Translations under genes and position numbers: made by a program | DNA from: Sipunculus nudus | Taxonomy: Eukaryota; Annelida; Sipuncula; Golfingiida; Sipunculidae | Direction of reading: 5' to 3' | Length of the DNA stretch: 64,000 nucleotides | NCBI GenBank assembly: GCA_026874595.1 | Contig: CM049318.1 | Location: 53,038,750-53,102,749, forward strand | The notes under the pieces: generated by a model | What the model was told of the DNA's origin: nothing | Databases searched by the model: none | The model's input: only the letters and a program-made list of their open reading frames with translations | In this document: positions 1-13,317 of the stretch, in pieces | Numbering within the stretch: the first letter of the stretch is position 1 | How the letters are laid out: every line of letters starts with the position of its first letter

Positions 1-83
1 ATATATCGTTATAGAAAGGTGAAATGAAAACATGTGTGTCACAATTTTATGATATTATAACTAATCTGAGTATTAATATGGCA

Positions 84-2199
84 GCAGAAACTTAATACCC
101 GCGTATATTAATCGAAATCGTCACCAGCTGGTTCCGCACTGTCATTTATTACTCTTTTCAATGATAACGAAACATTATCTGTATTAACTTCTGTCGGTTT
201 ATTGGACTGGTAATCGGATAAAACGTCGACTGGATGAAATATTAAGGCGGTAATCTGTTTGACACGTTAACCGCGTCAACCTTGCAGGTTTATATCGATT
301 TGCTTGCCTAATTTAGTTTAACATGTCTTCAGACGGCGAGACATGTTTCATTTATTCCCAAAATGCGTGAGTATTATGGAAATAAAAGTCTCAAAGGAGA
401 GAAAAGTTTAACGATAGACTGGTGATATTTATTGTGCTTAATGACACTTATTAGGATTATAAAGTTTAATTTATTTTCTTTCCAGACGTCGCAAACCCGT
501 CTATAAACGTTATGTTTATGGCCTTTTCGTCTGATTCACCATTGCACCTTTGAATGGCATCACCACAACAAGGAATCATAAAATTGATAAAGTAGGTGTA
601 AATATGTTCCAGTGTTCACCCTTGTTGCCCGCCACAGGCTACGATTTTTTTAGCGTAAACAACCATACAGCAAGCTATTCATTTACCTTCTCTATAGAAC
701 ATTTATAATTTCTGGCTTTCTCTGCGTGTATATATAAAAGAACTCTAAGTATATTTCACCATAAGATAATTCCTTATAATGCCACTGTGATGGTTTTATG
801 AGCTTGTTTTTCTTCATGTTGTTTGTAAACACAATAATGTTTACAAATTGAAAATCATGTCATCTAAGATGGCTGGTTGCGGGGGCCCCATATGATATAA
901 CAACGTGGATATAAACAAAACGAAGAGCCTCTGTGCGATATGATCCGCATTTTCTGACCTTTTTAATAAAGGTTCCAGGTATAATCAGTAGTAATTAGAC
1001 ATCAATCTGCCCCTTTATGATGGTATGACATATGTGTATGCATTGATTATGTGTTCACATTATATTCGTTGTGAGTTATACCATCAATACGTATGCGTAT
1101 GATGCTAGTTATGACCGATCACTGTAGATAAGGAAAACGCATATGCACGGAACGGACGGTGAGATGACACACTTTAATGTCAGTAAAAGGGTGTATGACT
1201 CCTCTATCCCTGCAGCGCTTTACTATATACCTAGTGCAATACTGAACAATCTAGGAATCTATTCTTCGTTTGAACTGTTGTTGTGTGGAACCATCTGGAA
1301 GAAGCTAGAGTAAATGCGCAATCTGCTGAGGCATTTAGAGCTAGCCTCATCATCGGACTAATTTACTAACTGCTCTCTCTTTCCCGTTGTGTACGTGCCA
1401 GAAGTGGTTCCTGCAAGGTAAAGATACAGATTCAGAAGGCTCTGTGAGGTTGCACATATATGCAGAGCCAACCAGTATGTTTACATTTGAGAAAAAAAAA
1501 CAGACTAATCGTTAACATTTTACTATACTTTCTAACATCATCTACCATGAACGAGACAAAATCCGTTTTAACTCAGCCTACTGGTAAATCTCATTTCATG
1601 AATATATTCATGGCTCGTACGAGTTACTAGACGAGAGCCAACTTGTTCGCGAAACAGGAAATAGCCCGTTGCCATAGTCATGTAGAGTCGGATTTCAGTT
1701 TGAGCTCACGTGTATTCTTTGGTGTTAATTCATCTTCGTGGCCTAAAATTATTATTAAGGTCTGTGTAGCATGTTATCAATGTTACGTGATGGAAAACTA
1801 TTGCAATGCATTTCTCCGTACGGCTTACATCACGACTCAGTTCAGACTTACCAACCAAGTATAAATGCTTACTGAGTCGAGTGGTCACGGCTATATGTGA
1901 CATGACTTATACATCACCAAATTCTTTATTCCCATAGAAACAATTTAAAGGGTTGACTTGGAAATGTACACACGTTTGAAATTCAAATTTAGTGAATGTA
2001 TCGAACAAAATATTAGCTATAGAATCAGGGTCTGTCCTTCGCTGCGGAAACTAATTTATTTTTGAGCATACAAACATTTTCACTCGAAGAGAAAATATCT
2101 ATACTGTTATATTAACTGTATCTTTACAGAAAAGTGAAAGTTAAAAAGGTGTTTCACAATTTCATCATATCATAATTACTCTGAGTCTTAAATGGGCAA
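84..2199 (+). repeat. Satellite monomer M1, type A
   Basis: Type A by its central block (gtgccagaagtgg near 1395; tcacgtgtattctttgg near 1706). It is about 100 bp shorter than the others because the segment from 'aaattttagtat' to 'cagtaaagag' is missing near 345. Its FOX-type palindrome (822-847) and the conserved box (about 868-985) are intact. A 73-residue frame at 1643-1864 also occurs in M3, but it is closed by a stop in M5, so it is not treated as coding. Confidence 0.9.
822..847. repeat. FOX-type inverted repeat in M1
   Basis: TTTGTAAACA, six-base spacer CAATAA, TGTTTACAAA. The arms are perfect reverse complements, and each contains the forkhead core GTAAACA/TGTTTAC. In binding or in RNA it could act as a paired FOX site or a 10-bp hairpin; neither is shown. 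Confidence 0.8.
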
Positions 2200-4428
2200 C
2201 AGAAACTTAATACCCGTGTATATTAACCCAAATCGTCACCAGCTGGTTCCGCACTGTCAACATCACTCTATTCAATGATAACGAAGCATTATCTGTATTA
2301 ACTTCTGTCGGTTTATTGGACTGGTAATCGGATCAAACGTCGACTGGATGAAATATTAATACGCTATCTGTTTAACACGTTAACCACCTCAACCTTGCAG
2401 GTTTAAATCGATTTGCTTGTCTAATTTAGTTTTAAATGTCTTCAGACGGCGAGCCATGTTTCAAATTTTAGTATAACTGCCAAAGCTAACGATGGGTTGA
2501 TTTTATTCACAGCGAACTGTTTTTCTCTCAAACGCTCTGTAATTATATCAGTAAAGAGTATTTATTCCCATAATGCTTGAGTATTTTGGAAATAAAAGTC
2601 TGAAAGGAGAGAAATGTTTAACGGTAGACTGGTGAGATTTATTGTTAACGGGCGGGCTTAATGACACTTATTAGGATTATAAAGTTTATTTTCTTTCCAG
2701 ACGTCGCAAACCCGTCTATAAACGTTATGTTTATGGCCTTTTCGTCTGATTCACCATTGCACCTTTGAATGGCATCACAACAACACAGAATCATAAAATT
2801 GATAAAGTAGGTGAAAATATGTCCCAGTGTTGACCCTTGTTGCCCGCCACAGGCTACGATTTTTTTAGCATTAATAACCATAAAGCAAGCTATTCATTTA
2901 CCTTCTCTATAGAACATTTATAATTTCTGGCTTTCTCTGCGTTTATATATAAAAGAACTCTACGTATATTTCACCATAAGATAATTCCTTATAATGCCAC
3001 TGTGATGGTTTTATGAGCTTGTTTTTCTTCATGTTGTTTGTAAACACAATAATGTTTACAAATTGAAAATCATGTCGTCTAGGATGGCTGGTTGCGGGGG
3101 CCCCATATGTTATAACAACGTGGATATAAACAAAACGAAGAGCCTCTGTGCGATATGATCCGCATTTTCTGACCTTTTTAATAAAGGTTCCAGAGATAAT
3201 TAGTAGTTAGTAGACATCAATCTGCCCCTTTATGATGGTATGACATATGTGTATGCATTGATTATGTGTTCACATTATATTCGTTGTGAGTTATACCATC
3301 AATACGTATGCGTATGGTGCAAGTTTCGATCGATCACAATAGAGATGGAAAACGCAAATGCACAGAACGGACGGGGAGATGACACACTTTTATGTCAGTA
3401 ATAGGGTGTATGACTCCTCTGTCCCTGTAGCGCTTTACTATAAAACCTAGTGCACTACTGAACAATTTAGAAATTTATTCTTCGTTTGAACTGTTGCTGT
3501 TTGGAACCATCTGGAAGAAGCTAGTGTAAATGCGCAATCTGCTTAGGCATTTAGAGCTAGCCTCATCATCGGACTAATTTACTAACTGCTCTCTCTCTCT
3601 CCCGTTCCGTCATTGCAAGAAGTGGTTCCTGCAACGTAAAAGTACAGATACAGAAAGGTTTGTGAGGGTGCACATAGATGCAGAGCCAACCAGTATGCTT
3701 ACATTTGACAAAAAAAACCTAATCCGTAGCATTTTAGTAGACTTCCTAACATCACCTACCATGAACGAGAAAAAAAATCCGTTTTAATTGAGCATACTGG
3801 TAAATCTCTCTGCATGGTTTTTTAATTTCTATTTTCATTTCATGAATATAATTATTGCTCGTACGAGTTACCATACGAGGGCCAGTGTGTTCGCCAAACA
3901 GGAAAATGACCCGTTACTGTAGACATGCATGGTAAGTCGGATTTTTAGTTTGAGCTCGTATGCATTCTTTTGCGTTAATTCATCATTCGTTCCCTAATGT
4001 TAATATTATGGGCTATACACCATGATATCATGTACATGATGGAAGGCTACTGCAATTCATTCATCCGCATGGCTTACATCACGACACAGTTTACACCTAC
4101 CAGCCCAGTATAAATGCTTACTGAGTCGAGTATTCACGGCTATATGTGACATGACTTATACATAACCGAATCTTTATTCCAACAGAGACAATGTAAAGTA
4201 TTGACATGGAAATGTACACAGGTTTGAAATTAAAATTTAGTAAATGTATCAAACAAAATATAAGCTATAGAAGCCGGGTCTGCCTTTCGCTGCGGAAGCT
4301 GATTTATTTTGGAGCATACAAATATGTTCACTTAAAGTGAAACTATATTGCTATTAACTGTATATTTACAGAAAGCTGAAAATTAAACAGGTGTCTCATA
4401 ATTTTCATTCTCCGTCTTAATATGGCAA
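2200..4428 (+). repeat. Satellite monomer M2, type B
   Basis: Type B: 'cattgcaagaagtgg' near 3612, 'gtgcacatagatgcag' near 3668, and the long form 'aacgatgggttgattttatt' of the block near 2490. It has a perfect FOX-type palindrome at 3037-3062. A minus-strand 78-residue frame (2645-2881) is open here and in M6 but interrupted in other monomers, so it is probably chance. Confidence 0.9.
3037..3062. repeat. FOX-type inverted repeat in M2
   Basis: Same perfect 10+10 bp inverted repeat with the CAATAA spacer as in M1. Confidence 0.8.
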
Positions 4429-6639
4429 CAGAATCTTAATACCCGTGTATATTAATCAAAATCGTCACCAGCTGGTTCCGCACTGTCAACATCACTCTAT
4501 TCAATGATAACGAAGCATTATCTGTAATAACTTCTATCAGCTTATTGGACTGGTAATCGGATAATACGTCGACTGGATGAAATATTAAGACGCTATCTAT
4601 TTAACACGTTAACCGCCGCAACCTTGCAGGTTTTAATCGATTTGGTTGTCTAATTTAGTTTTAACATGTCTTCAGGAGGCTCGAGATGTTTCAAATTTTA
4701 GTATTACTGCCAAAGCTAATATTTATTCACATCGCACAGTTATTCTTTCAAACGCTCTGTAATTATATCAGTAAAGAGTATTTATTCCCATAATGCTTGA
4801 GTATTATGGAAATAAAGGTCTGAAAGGAGAAAAATGTTTGACGATAGACTGGTGAGATTTATTGTTAACGGGCGTGCTTAATGACACTTATTAGGATTAT
4901 TAAGTTTAATTTATTTTCTTTCAAGACGTCGCAAACCCGTCTATAATCTTTATGTTTATGGCCTTTTTGTCTGATTCACCATTGCACCTTTGAATGGCAT
5001 CACTATAACAAAGAATCATAAAATTGATTAAGTAGGTGTAAACATGTTCCAGTGTTGACCCTTGTTGCCCGCCACACGCTACGATTTTTATTAGCGTTAA
5101 TAACCATAAAGCAAGCTATTCATAGACCTTCTCTACAGGACATTTGTAATTTCTGAATTTCTGTGCGTAAATATATAAAAGAACTCTACGTATATTTCAA
5201 CATAAGATAATTCCTTATAATGCCACTGTGCTGGTTTTATGAGCTTGTTTTTCTTCATGTTGTTTGTAAACACAATAATGTTTACAAATTGAAAATCATG
5301 TCATCTAAGATGGCTGGTTGCGGGGGCCCCATATGTTATAACAACGTGGATATAAACAAAACGAAGAGCCTCTGTGCGATATGATCCGCATTTTCTGACC
5401 CTTTTAATGAAGGTTCCAGAGATAATTAGTAGTAAGTAGACATCAATCTGCCCCTTAATGATGTCATTACATATGTGTATGCATTGATTATGTGTTCACA
5501 TTATATTCGTTGTGAGTTTACCATCAATACGTATGCGTATGATGCTAGTTATGACCGATCACTGTAGATAAGGAAAACGCATATGCACGGAACGGACGGG
5601 GGAATTACACACTTTAATGTCAGTAATAGGGTGTATGACTCCTCTATCCCTGTAGCGCTTTACTATTTACCTAGTGCAATACTGAACAATTTAGAAATTT
5701 ATTCTTCGTTTGAACTGTTGTTGTGTGGAACCATCTGGAAGAAGCTATTGTAAATGTGCAATCTACTGAGGTATTAGGAGCTAGCCTCATCATCGGACTA
5801 AATTACTAACTGCTCTCTCTCCCGTTGCGTCCGTGCCAGAAGTGGTTCCTGCAACGTAAAGATACAGATTCAGAAGGCTCTGTGAGGTTGCACATATATG
5901 CAGAGCCAACCAGTATGTTTACATTTGACAAAAAAAAAAACAGACTAATCGTTAACATTTTACAATACTTTCTAACATCACCTACTATGAACGAGACAAA
6001 ATCCGTTTTAACTCAGCCTACTGGTAAATCTCATTTCATGAATATATTCATTGCTCGTACGAGTTACTAGACGAGAGCCAACTTGTTCGCGAAACAGGAA
6101 ATAGCCCGTTGCCATAGTCATGTAGAGTCGGATTTCAGTTTGAGCTCACGTGTATTCTTTAGTGTTAATTCATCTTCGTGGCCTAAAATTATTATTAAGG
6201 TCGGTGTACCATGTTATCAATGTTACGTGATGGAAGACTATTGCAATGCATTTCTGCGTATGGCTTACATCACCACTCAGTTCAGACTTACCAACCAAGT
6301 ATAAATGCTTACTGAGTCGAGTAGTCACAGCTATATGTGAAATGACTTATACATCACCAAATTCTTTATTCCAACAGAGACAATTTAAAGGGTTGACTTG
6401 GAAATGTACACACGTTTGAAATTCAAATTTAGTGAATGTATCAAACAAAATATAAGCTATAGAATCAGGGTCTGCCCTTCGCTGCGGAAACTGATTTATT
6501 TTGCAGCATACAAACATTTTCACTTGAAGCGAAACTATCTATACTGTTATGTTAACTGTATCTTTACGATAAAGTGAAAATTAAACAGGTGTCTCATAAT
6601 TTTCATGATATTATAACTGATCTCAGTCTTAATATGGCA
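4429..6639 (+). repeat. Satellite monomer M3, type A
   Basis: Type A, nearly identical to M1 and M5. It has the short form 'aatatttattcacatcgcac' of the variable block near 4718, where B monomers have the longer form. Its perfect FOX-type palindrome is at 5263-5288. The 73-residue frame at 6083-6304 matches M1 with a few substitutions. Confidence 0.9.
5263..5288. repeat. FOX-type inverted repeat in M3
   Basis: Same perfect inverted repeat with the CAATAA spacer. Confidence 0.8.
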
Positions 6640-8861
6640 GCAGAAACTTAATACCCGTGTATATTAACCCAATTCGTCACCAGCTGGTTCCGCACTGTCA
6701 ACATCACTCTATTCAATGATAACGAAGCATTATCTGTATTAACTTCTGTCGGTTTATTGGACTGGTAATCAGATAAAACGTTCACTGGATGAAATATTAA
6801 GACGGTAATCTGTTTGATACGCTAACCGCCACAACCTTGCAGCTATAAATCGATTTGCTTGTCTAATTTAGTTTTATATGTCTTCAGACGGCGAGACATG
6901 TTTCAAATTTTAGTATAACTGCCAAAGCTAACGATGGGTTGATTTTATTCACAGCGAACTGTTTTTCTCTCAAACGCTCTGTAATTATATCAGTAAAGAG
7001 TATTTATTCCCATAATGATTGAGTATTTTGGAAATAAAAGTCTGAAAGGAGAGAAATGTTTAACGATAGACTGGTGAGATTTATTGTTAACGGGCGTGCT
7101 TAATGACACTTATTAGGATTATGAAGTTTATTTTCTTTCCAGACGTCGCAAACCCGTCTATAAACGTTATGTTTATGGCCTTTTTGTCTGATTCACCATT
7201 GCACCTTTGAATGGCATCACAACAACACAGAATCATAAAATTGATAAAGTAGGTGAAAATATGTTCCAGTATTGACCCTTGTTGCCCGCCACAGGCTACG
7301 ATTTTTATCAGCGTTAATAACCATAAAGCAAGCTATTCATTTACCTTCTCTATAGAACATTTATAATTTCTGGCTTTCTCTGCGTATATATATAAAAGAA
7401 CTCTACGTATATTTCCACATAAGATAATTTCTTATAATGCCACTTTGATGGTTTTATGAGCTTGTTTTTCTTCATGTTGTTTGTAAACACAATAATTTTT
7501 ACAAATTGAAAATCATGTCATCTAAGATGGCTGGTTGCGGGGGCCCCATACGTTATAACAACGTGGATATAAACAAAACGAACAGCCTCTGTGCGACATG
7601 ATTCGCAATTTCTGACCTTTTCAATAAAGGTTCCAGAGATAATCAATAGTTAGTAGACATCAATTTGCCCCTTTATGATGGTATTAAATGTGTGTATGCA
7701 TTGACTCTGTGTTCACATTATATTCGTTCTGAGTGATACCATCAATACGTATGCGTATGGTGCAAGTTTCGATCGATCACAATAGAGATGGAAAACGCAT
7801 ATGCACGGAACGGACGGGGAGATGACACACTTTTATGTCAGTAATATGGTGTATGACTCCTCTATCACCACAGCGCTTTACTATATACCTAGTGCAATAC
7901 TGAGCAATCTAGAAATTTATTCTTCGTTTGAACTGTTGTTGTTGGAACAATCTGGTGGAAGCTAGAGTAAATCCGCAATCTGCTGAGGCATTTAGAGCTA
8001 GCCTCATCATCGGACTAATTTACTAACTGCTCTCTCTCTCTCTCGTTCCGTCATTGCAAGAAGTGGTTCCTGCAACGTAAAAGTACAGATACAGAAAGGT
8101 TTGTGAGGGTGCACATAGATGCAGAGCCAACCAGTTTGCTTACATTTGACAAAGAAACTAATCGGTTGCATTTTAGTATACTTCCTAACATCACCTACCA
8201 TGAACGAGAAAAAAAATCCGTTTTAATTGAGCATACTGGTAAATCTCTCTACATGGTTTTTGAATTTCTATTTTCATTTCATGAATATAATTATTGCTCG
8301 TACGAGTTACCATACGAGGGCCAGCGTGTTCGCCAAACAGGAAATGACCGGTTACTTTAGACATGTAAAGTCGAATATTTAGTTTGAGCTCGTATGTATT
8401 GTTTTGCGTTAATTCACCATTCGTTCCCTAATGTTAAGATTATGGGCTATGCACCATGATTTCATGTACATGATGGAAGGCTACTGCAATTCATTTATCC
8501 GCATGGCCTACATCACGACACAGTTTACACCTACCAGACCAGTATAAATGCTTACTGAGTCGAGCATTCACTTCTATATGTGACATGACTTATACATCAC
8601 CGAATCTTTATTCCAACAGAGACAATTTAAAGTATTGACTTGGAAATGTACACAGGTTTGAAATTAAGATTTAATGAATGTATCAAACAAAATATAAGCT
8701 ATAGAATCAGGGTCTGCCTTTCGCTGCGGAAGCTGATTTATTTTGGAGCCTACAAATATGTTCACTTAGAGTGAAACTATATTGCTATTAACTGTATATT
8801 TACAGAAAGCTGAAAATTAAACAGGTGTCTCATAATTTTCATTCTCCGTCTTAATATGGCA
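6640..8861 (+). repeat. Satellite monomer M4, type B
   Basis: Type B and very close to M2 one higher-order period away (4440 bp). The second arm of the palindrome carries one substitution (7480-7505). Its opening ('ttaatatggcagcagaaac') resembles M1 and M7 and not M2, which points to local exchange between monomer types. Confidence 0.9.
7480..7505. repeat. FOX-type inverted repeat in M4, one mismatch
   Basis: The left arm is intact. The right arm reads TTTTTACAAA, so one forkhead core is lost. Confidence 0.75.
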
Positions 8862-11069
8862 ACAGAATCTTAATACCCGTGTATATTAATCAAAATCGTC
8901 ACCGATTGTTCCGCACTGTCAACATCACTCTATTCAATGATAACGAAGCATTATCTGTAATAACTTCTATCAGCTTATTGGACTGGTAATCGGATAATAC
9001 GTCGACTGGATGAAATATTAAGACGCTATCTATGTAACATGTTAACCGCCGCAACCTTGCAGGTTTAAATCGATTTGCTTGTCTAATTTAGTTTTAACAT
9101 GTCTTCAGACGGCTCGACATGTTTCAAATTTTAGTATTACTGCCAAAGCTAATATTTATTCACATCGCACAGTTATTCTTTCAAACGCTCTGTAATTATA
9201 TCAGTAAAGAGTATTTATTTCCATAATGCTTGAGTATTATGGAAATAAAGGTCTGAAAGGAGAAAAATGTTTGACGATAGACTGGTGAGATTTATTGTTA
9301 ACGGGCGTGCTTAATGACACTTATTAGGATTATTAAGTTTAATTTATTTTCTTTCAAGACGTCGCAAACCCGTCTATAAACGTTATGTTTATGACCTTTT
9401 TGTCTGATTCACCATTGCACCTTTGAATGGCATCACTACAACAAAGAATCATAAAATTGATAAAGTAGGTGTAAACATGTTTCAGTGTTCACCCTTGTTG
9501 CCCGCCACACGCTACGATTTTTATTAGCGTTCATAACCATAAAGCAAGCTATTCATTGACCTTCTCTACAGGACATTTGTAATTTCTGAATTTCTGTGCG
9601 TAAATATATAAAAGAACTCTAAGTATATTTCACCATAAGATAATTCCTTATAATGCCACTGTGATGGTTTTATGAGCTTGTTTTTATCATGTTGTTTGTA
9701 AACACAATAATGTTTACAAATTGAAAATCATGTCATCTAAGATGGCTGGTTGCGGGGGCCCCATATGTTATAACAACGTGGATATAAACAAAACGAAGAG
9801 CCTCTGTGCGATATGATCCGCATTTTCTGACCTTTTCAATAAAGGTTCCAGAGATAATCAGTAGTAAGTAGACATCAATCTGCCCCTTTATGATGGTATG
9901 ACATATGTGTATGCATTGATTATGTGTTCACATTATATTCGTTGTGAGTTATACCATCAATACGTATGCGTATGGTGCAAGTTTCGATCGATCACAATAG
10001 AGATGGAAAACGCGTATGCACTGAACGGACGGGGAGATGACACACTTTTATGTCAGTAATATGATGTATGACTCCTCTATCCCTGCAGCGCTTTCCTATA
10101 TACCTAGTGCAATACTGAACAATTTAGAAATTTATTCTTCGTTTGAACTGTTGTTGTGTGGAACCATCTGGAAGAAGCTGTTGTAAATGTGCAATCTACT
10201 GAGGTATTAGGAGCTAGCCTCATCATCGGACTAAATTACTAACTGCTCTCTTTCCCGTTGCGTCCGTGCCAGGAGTGGTTCCTGCAACGTAAAGATACAG
10301 ATTCAGAAGGCTCTGTGAGGTTGCACAGATATGCAGAGCCAACCAATATGTTTACATTTGAAAAAAAAACAGACTTACCGTTAACATTTTACTATACTTT
10401 CTAACATCACCTACCATGATCGAGACAAAATCCGTTTTAACTCAGCCTACTGGTAAATCTCATTTCATGAATATATTCATGGCTCGTACGAGTTACTAGA
10501 CGAGAGCCAACTTGTTCGCGAAACAGGAAATAACTCGTTGACATAGTCATGTAGAGTCGGATTTTCAGTTTGAGCTCACGTGTATTCTTTGGTGTTAATT
10601 CATCTTCGTGGCCTAATATTATTATCAAGGTCTGTGTACCATGTTATCAATGTAACGTGATGGAAGACTATTGCAATGCATTTCTCCGTATGGCTTACAT
10701 CACGACTCAGTTCAGACTTACCAACCAAGTATAAATGTTTACTGAGTCGAGTAGTCACGGCTATATGTGACATGACTTATACATCACCAAATTCTTTATT
10801 CCAACAGAGACAATTTAAAGGGTTGACTTGGAAATGTACACACGTTTGAAATTCAAATTTAATGAATGTATCGAACAAAATATAAGCTATAGAATCAGGG
10901 TCTGTCCTTCGCTGCGGAAACTGATTTATTTTGCAGCATACAAACAATTTCACTTGAAGAGAAAATATCTATACTGTTATATTAACTGTATCTTTACAGA
11001 AAAGTGAAAGTTAAAAAGGGGTTTCACAATTTCATCATATTATAACAACCCTGAGTCTTGAATGGGCAA
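8862..11069 (+). repeat. Satellite monomer M5, type A
   Basis: Type A, nearly identical to M3 over its whole length, including the short variable block near 9150. Its perfect FOX-type palindrome is at 9695-9720. The frame open in M1 and M3 is stopped here by a TGA shortly after the GAAACAGGAAATA segment (about 10,520). Confidence 0.9.
9695..9720. repeat. FOX-type inverted repeat in M5
   Basis: Perfect inverted repeat with the CAATAA spacer. Confidence 0.8.
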
Positions 11070-13317
11070 CAGAAACTTAATACCCGTGTATATTAACCCA
11101 AATCGTCACCAGCTGGTTCCGCACTGTCAAGATCACTCTATTCAATGATAACGAAGCATTATCTGTATTAACTTCTGTCGGTTTATTGGTCTGGTAATCG
11201 GATAAAACGTTCATTGGATGAAATATTAAGACGTTAATCTGTTTGACAAGCTAACCGCCACAACCTTGCTGGTTTAAATCGATTTGCTTGTCTAATTTAG
11301 TTTTAAATGTCTTCAGACGGCGAGACATGTTTCAAATTTTAGTATAACTGCCAAAGCTAACGATGGGTTGATTTTATTCACAGCGAACTGTTTTTCTCTC
11401 AAACGCTCTGTAATTATATCAGTAAAGAGTATTTATTCCCATAATGCTTGAGTATTTTGGAAATAAAAGTCTGAAAGGAGAGAAATGTTTAACGATAGAC
11501 TGGTGAGATTTATTGTTAACGGGCGTGCTTAATGACACTTATTAGGATTATGAAGTTTATTTTCTTTCCAGACGTCGAAAACCCGTCTATAAACGTTATG
11601 TTTATGGCCTTTTTGTCTGATTCACCATTGCACCTTTGAATGGCATCACAACAACACAGAATCATAAAATTGATAAAGTAGGTGAAAATATGTTCCAGTG
11701 TTGACCCTTGTTGCCCGCCACAGTCTACGATTTTTTTAGCGTTAATAACCATAAAGCAAGCTATTCACTGACTTTCTCTATGGAACATTATTTCTGGCTT
11801 TCTCTGCGTATATATAAATGTACTCTACGTATATTTCATATTAAGATAATTTCTTATAATGCCACTGTGATGGATGTATGACCTTGATTATCTTCGTGGT
11901 GCTTGTAAACACAAAAATGTTTACACATGGAAAATCATGTCGTCTAGGATGGCTGGTTGCGGGGGCCCCATACGTTATAACAACGTGGATATAAACAAAA
12001 CGAACAGCCTCTGTGCGACATGATCCGCATTTTCTGACCTTTTCAATAAAGGTTCCAGAGATAATCAATAGTAATTAGACATCAATTTGCCCCTTTATGA
12101 TGGTATTAAATATAAGTGTATGCATTGACTCTGTGTTCACATTATATTCTTTCTGAGTGATACCATCAATACGTATGCGTATGGTGCAAGTTTCGATCGA
12201 TCACTCTTGAAATGGTAAACGCATATGCACAGAACGGACGGGGAAATTACATACTTTTTTGTCAGAAATATGGTGTATGACTGCTCTGTATCTGTAGCGC
12301 TTTACTATATACCTAGTGCAATACTGAACAATTTAGAAATTTATTCTTCGTTTGAATTGTTGTTATGTGAACCCATCTGGAAGAAGCTAGTGTAAATACG
12401 CAATCTGCTGAGGCATTTAGAGCTAGCCTCATCATCGGACTAATTTACTAACTGCTCTCTCTCCCGTTGCGTCAGTGCCAAAAGTGGTTCCTGCAACGTA
12501 AAGGTACAGATACAGAAGGGTTTATAAGGTTGCACATAGATGCCGAGCCAACCAGTATGCTTACATTTGACAAAAAAAGCAAACTAATAAGCAGCATTTT
12601 AGTATACTTCCTAACACCACCTACCATGAACGAGGAAAAAAATCCGTTTAAACTGAGTATACTGAGAATATACGTAAATTTCTCTGCAAAGTTGTTGAAT
12701 TTCTATTTCATTTCATGAATATAATCATTGCTCGTACGAGTCACCATACAAGGGCCAGCGTGTTCGCCAAACAAGAAATGACCCGTTACTATAGACATGT
12801 AAAGTCGGATTTTCAGTTTGAGCTCGTATGTAATGTTTTGCGTTAATTCATCATTCGTTCCCTAATGTTAAGATTATTGGCTGTGCACCATGATATCATG
12901 TACATGATGGAAGGCTACTGCAATTCGTTCCTCCGTATGGCTTACATCACGACACAGTTTAGACCTACCAGCCCAGTATAAATGCTAACTGAGTCGAGTA
13001 TTCACGGCTATATGTGACATGACTTATACATCACCAAATTCTTTATTCCAACAGAGACAATTTAAAGGGTTGACTTGGAAATGTACACAGGTTTGTAATT
13101 CAAATTTAATGAATGTATCAAACAAAATATAAGCTATAGAATCAGGGTCTGTCCTTCGCTGCGGAAACTGATTAATTTTGGAGCATACAAACATTTTCAC
13201 TTGAAGAGAAACTATCTATACTGTTATGTTAACTGTATCTTTACAGAAAAGTGAAAATTAAACAGGTGTCTCATAATTTTCATGATATTATAACTGATCT
13301 CACTCTTTAAATCGCAG
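11070..13317 (+). repeat. Satellite monomer M6, diverged type B near the array edge
   Basis: B-like, but clearly more diverged than the interior monomers, mainly between about 11,760 and 11,940 and from 12,240 to 12,720. The FOX-type palindrome is degraded at both outer ends (11902-11927). The ~115 bp box after it (about 11,945-12,062) stays almost unchanged. Greater divergence at the edge is expected when an array is homogenised from its interior. Confidence 0.88.
11902..11927. repeat. Degraded FOX-type inverted repeat in M6
   Basis: CTTGTAAACA, CAAAAA, TGTTTACACA. Both GTAAACA cores survive while the outer bases and the spacer have changed. Confidence 0.7.

Noticed and set aside
1643-6304. 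Conserved 73-residue frames at 1643-1864 and 6083-6304
   Set aside because: They are the same part of two type A monomers; the third (M5) has a stop. Similarity reflects satellite homogenisation and not coding constraint.
2645-11752. 78-residue minus frames at 2645-2881 and 11516-11752
   Set aside because: Open only in two of six monomers, with indels in the others; no domain.
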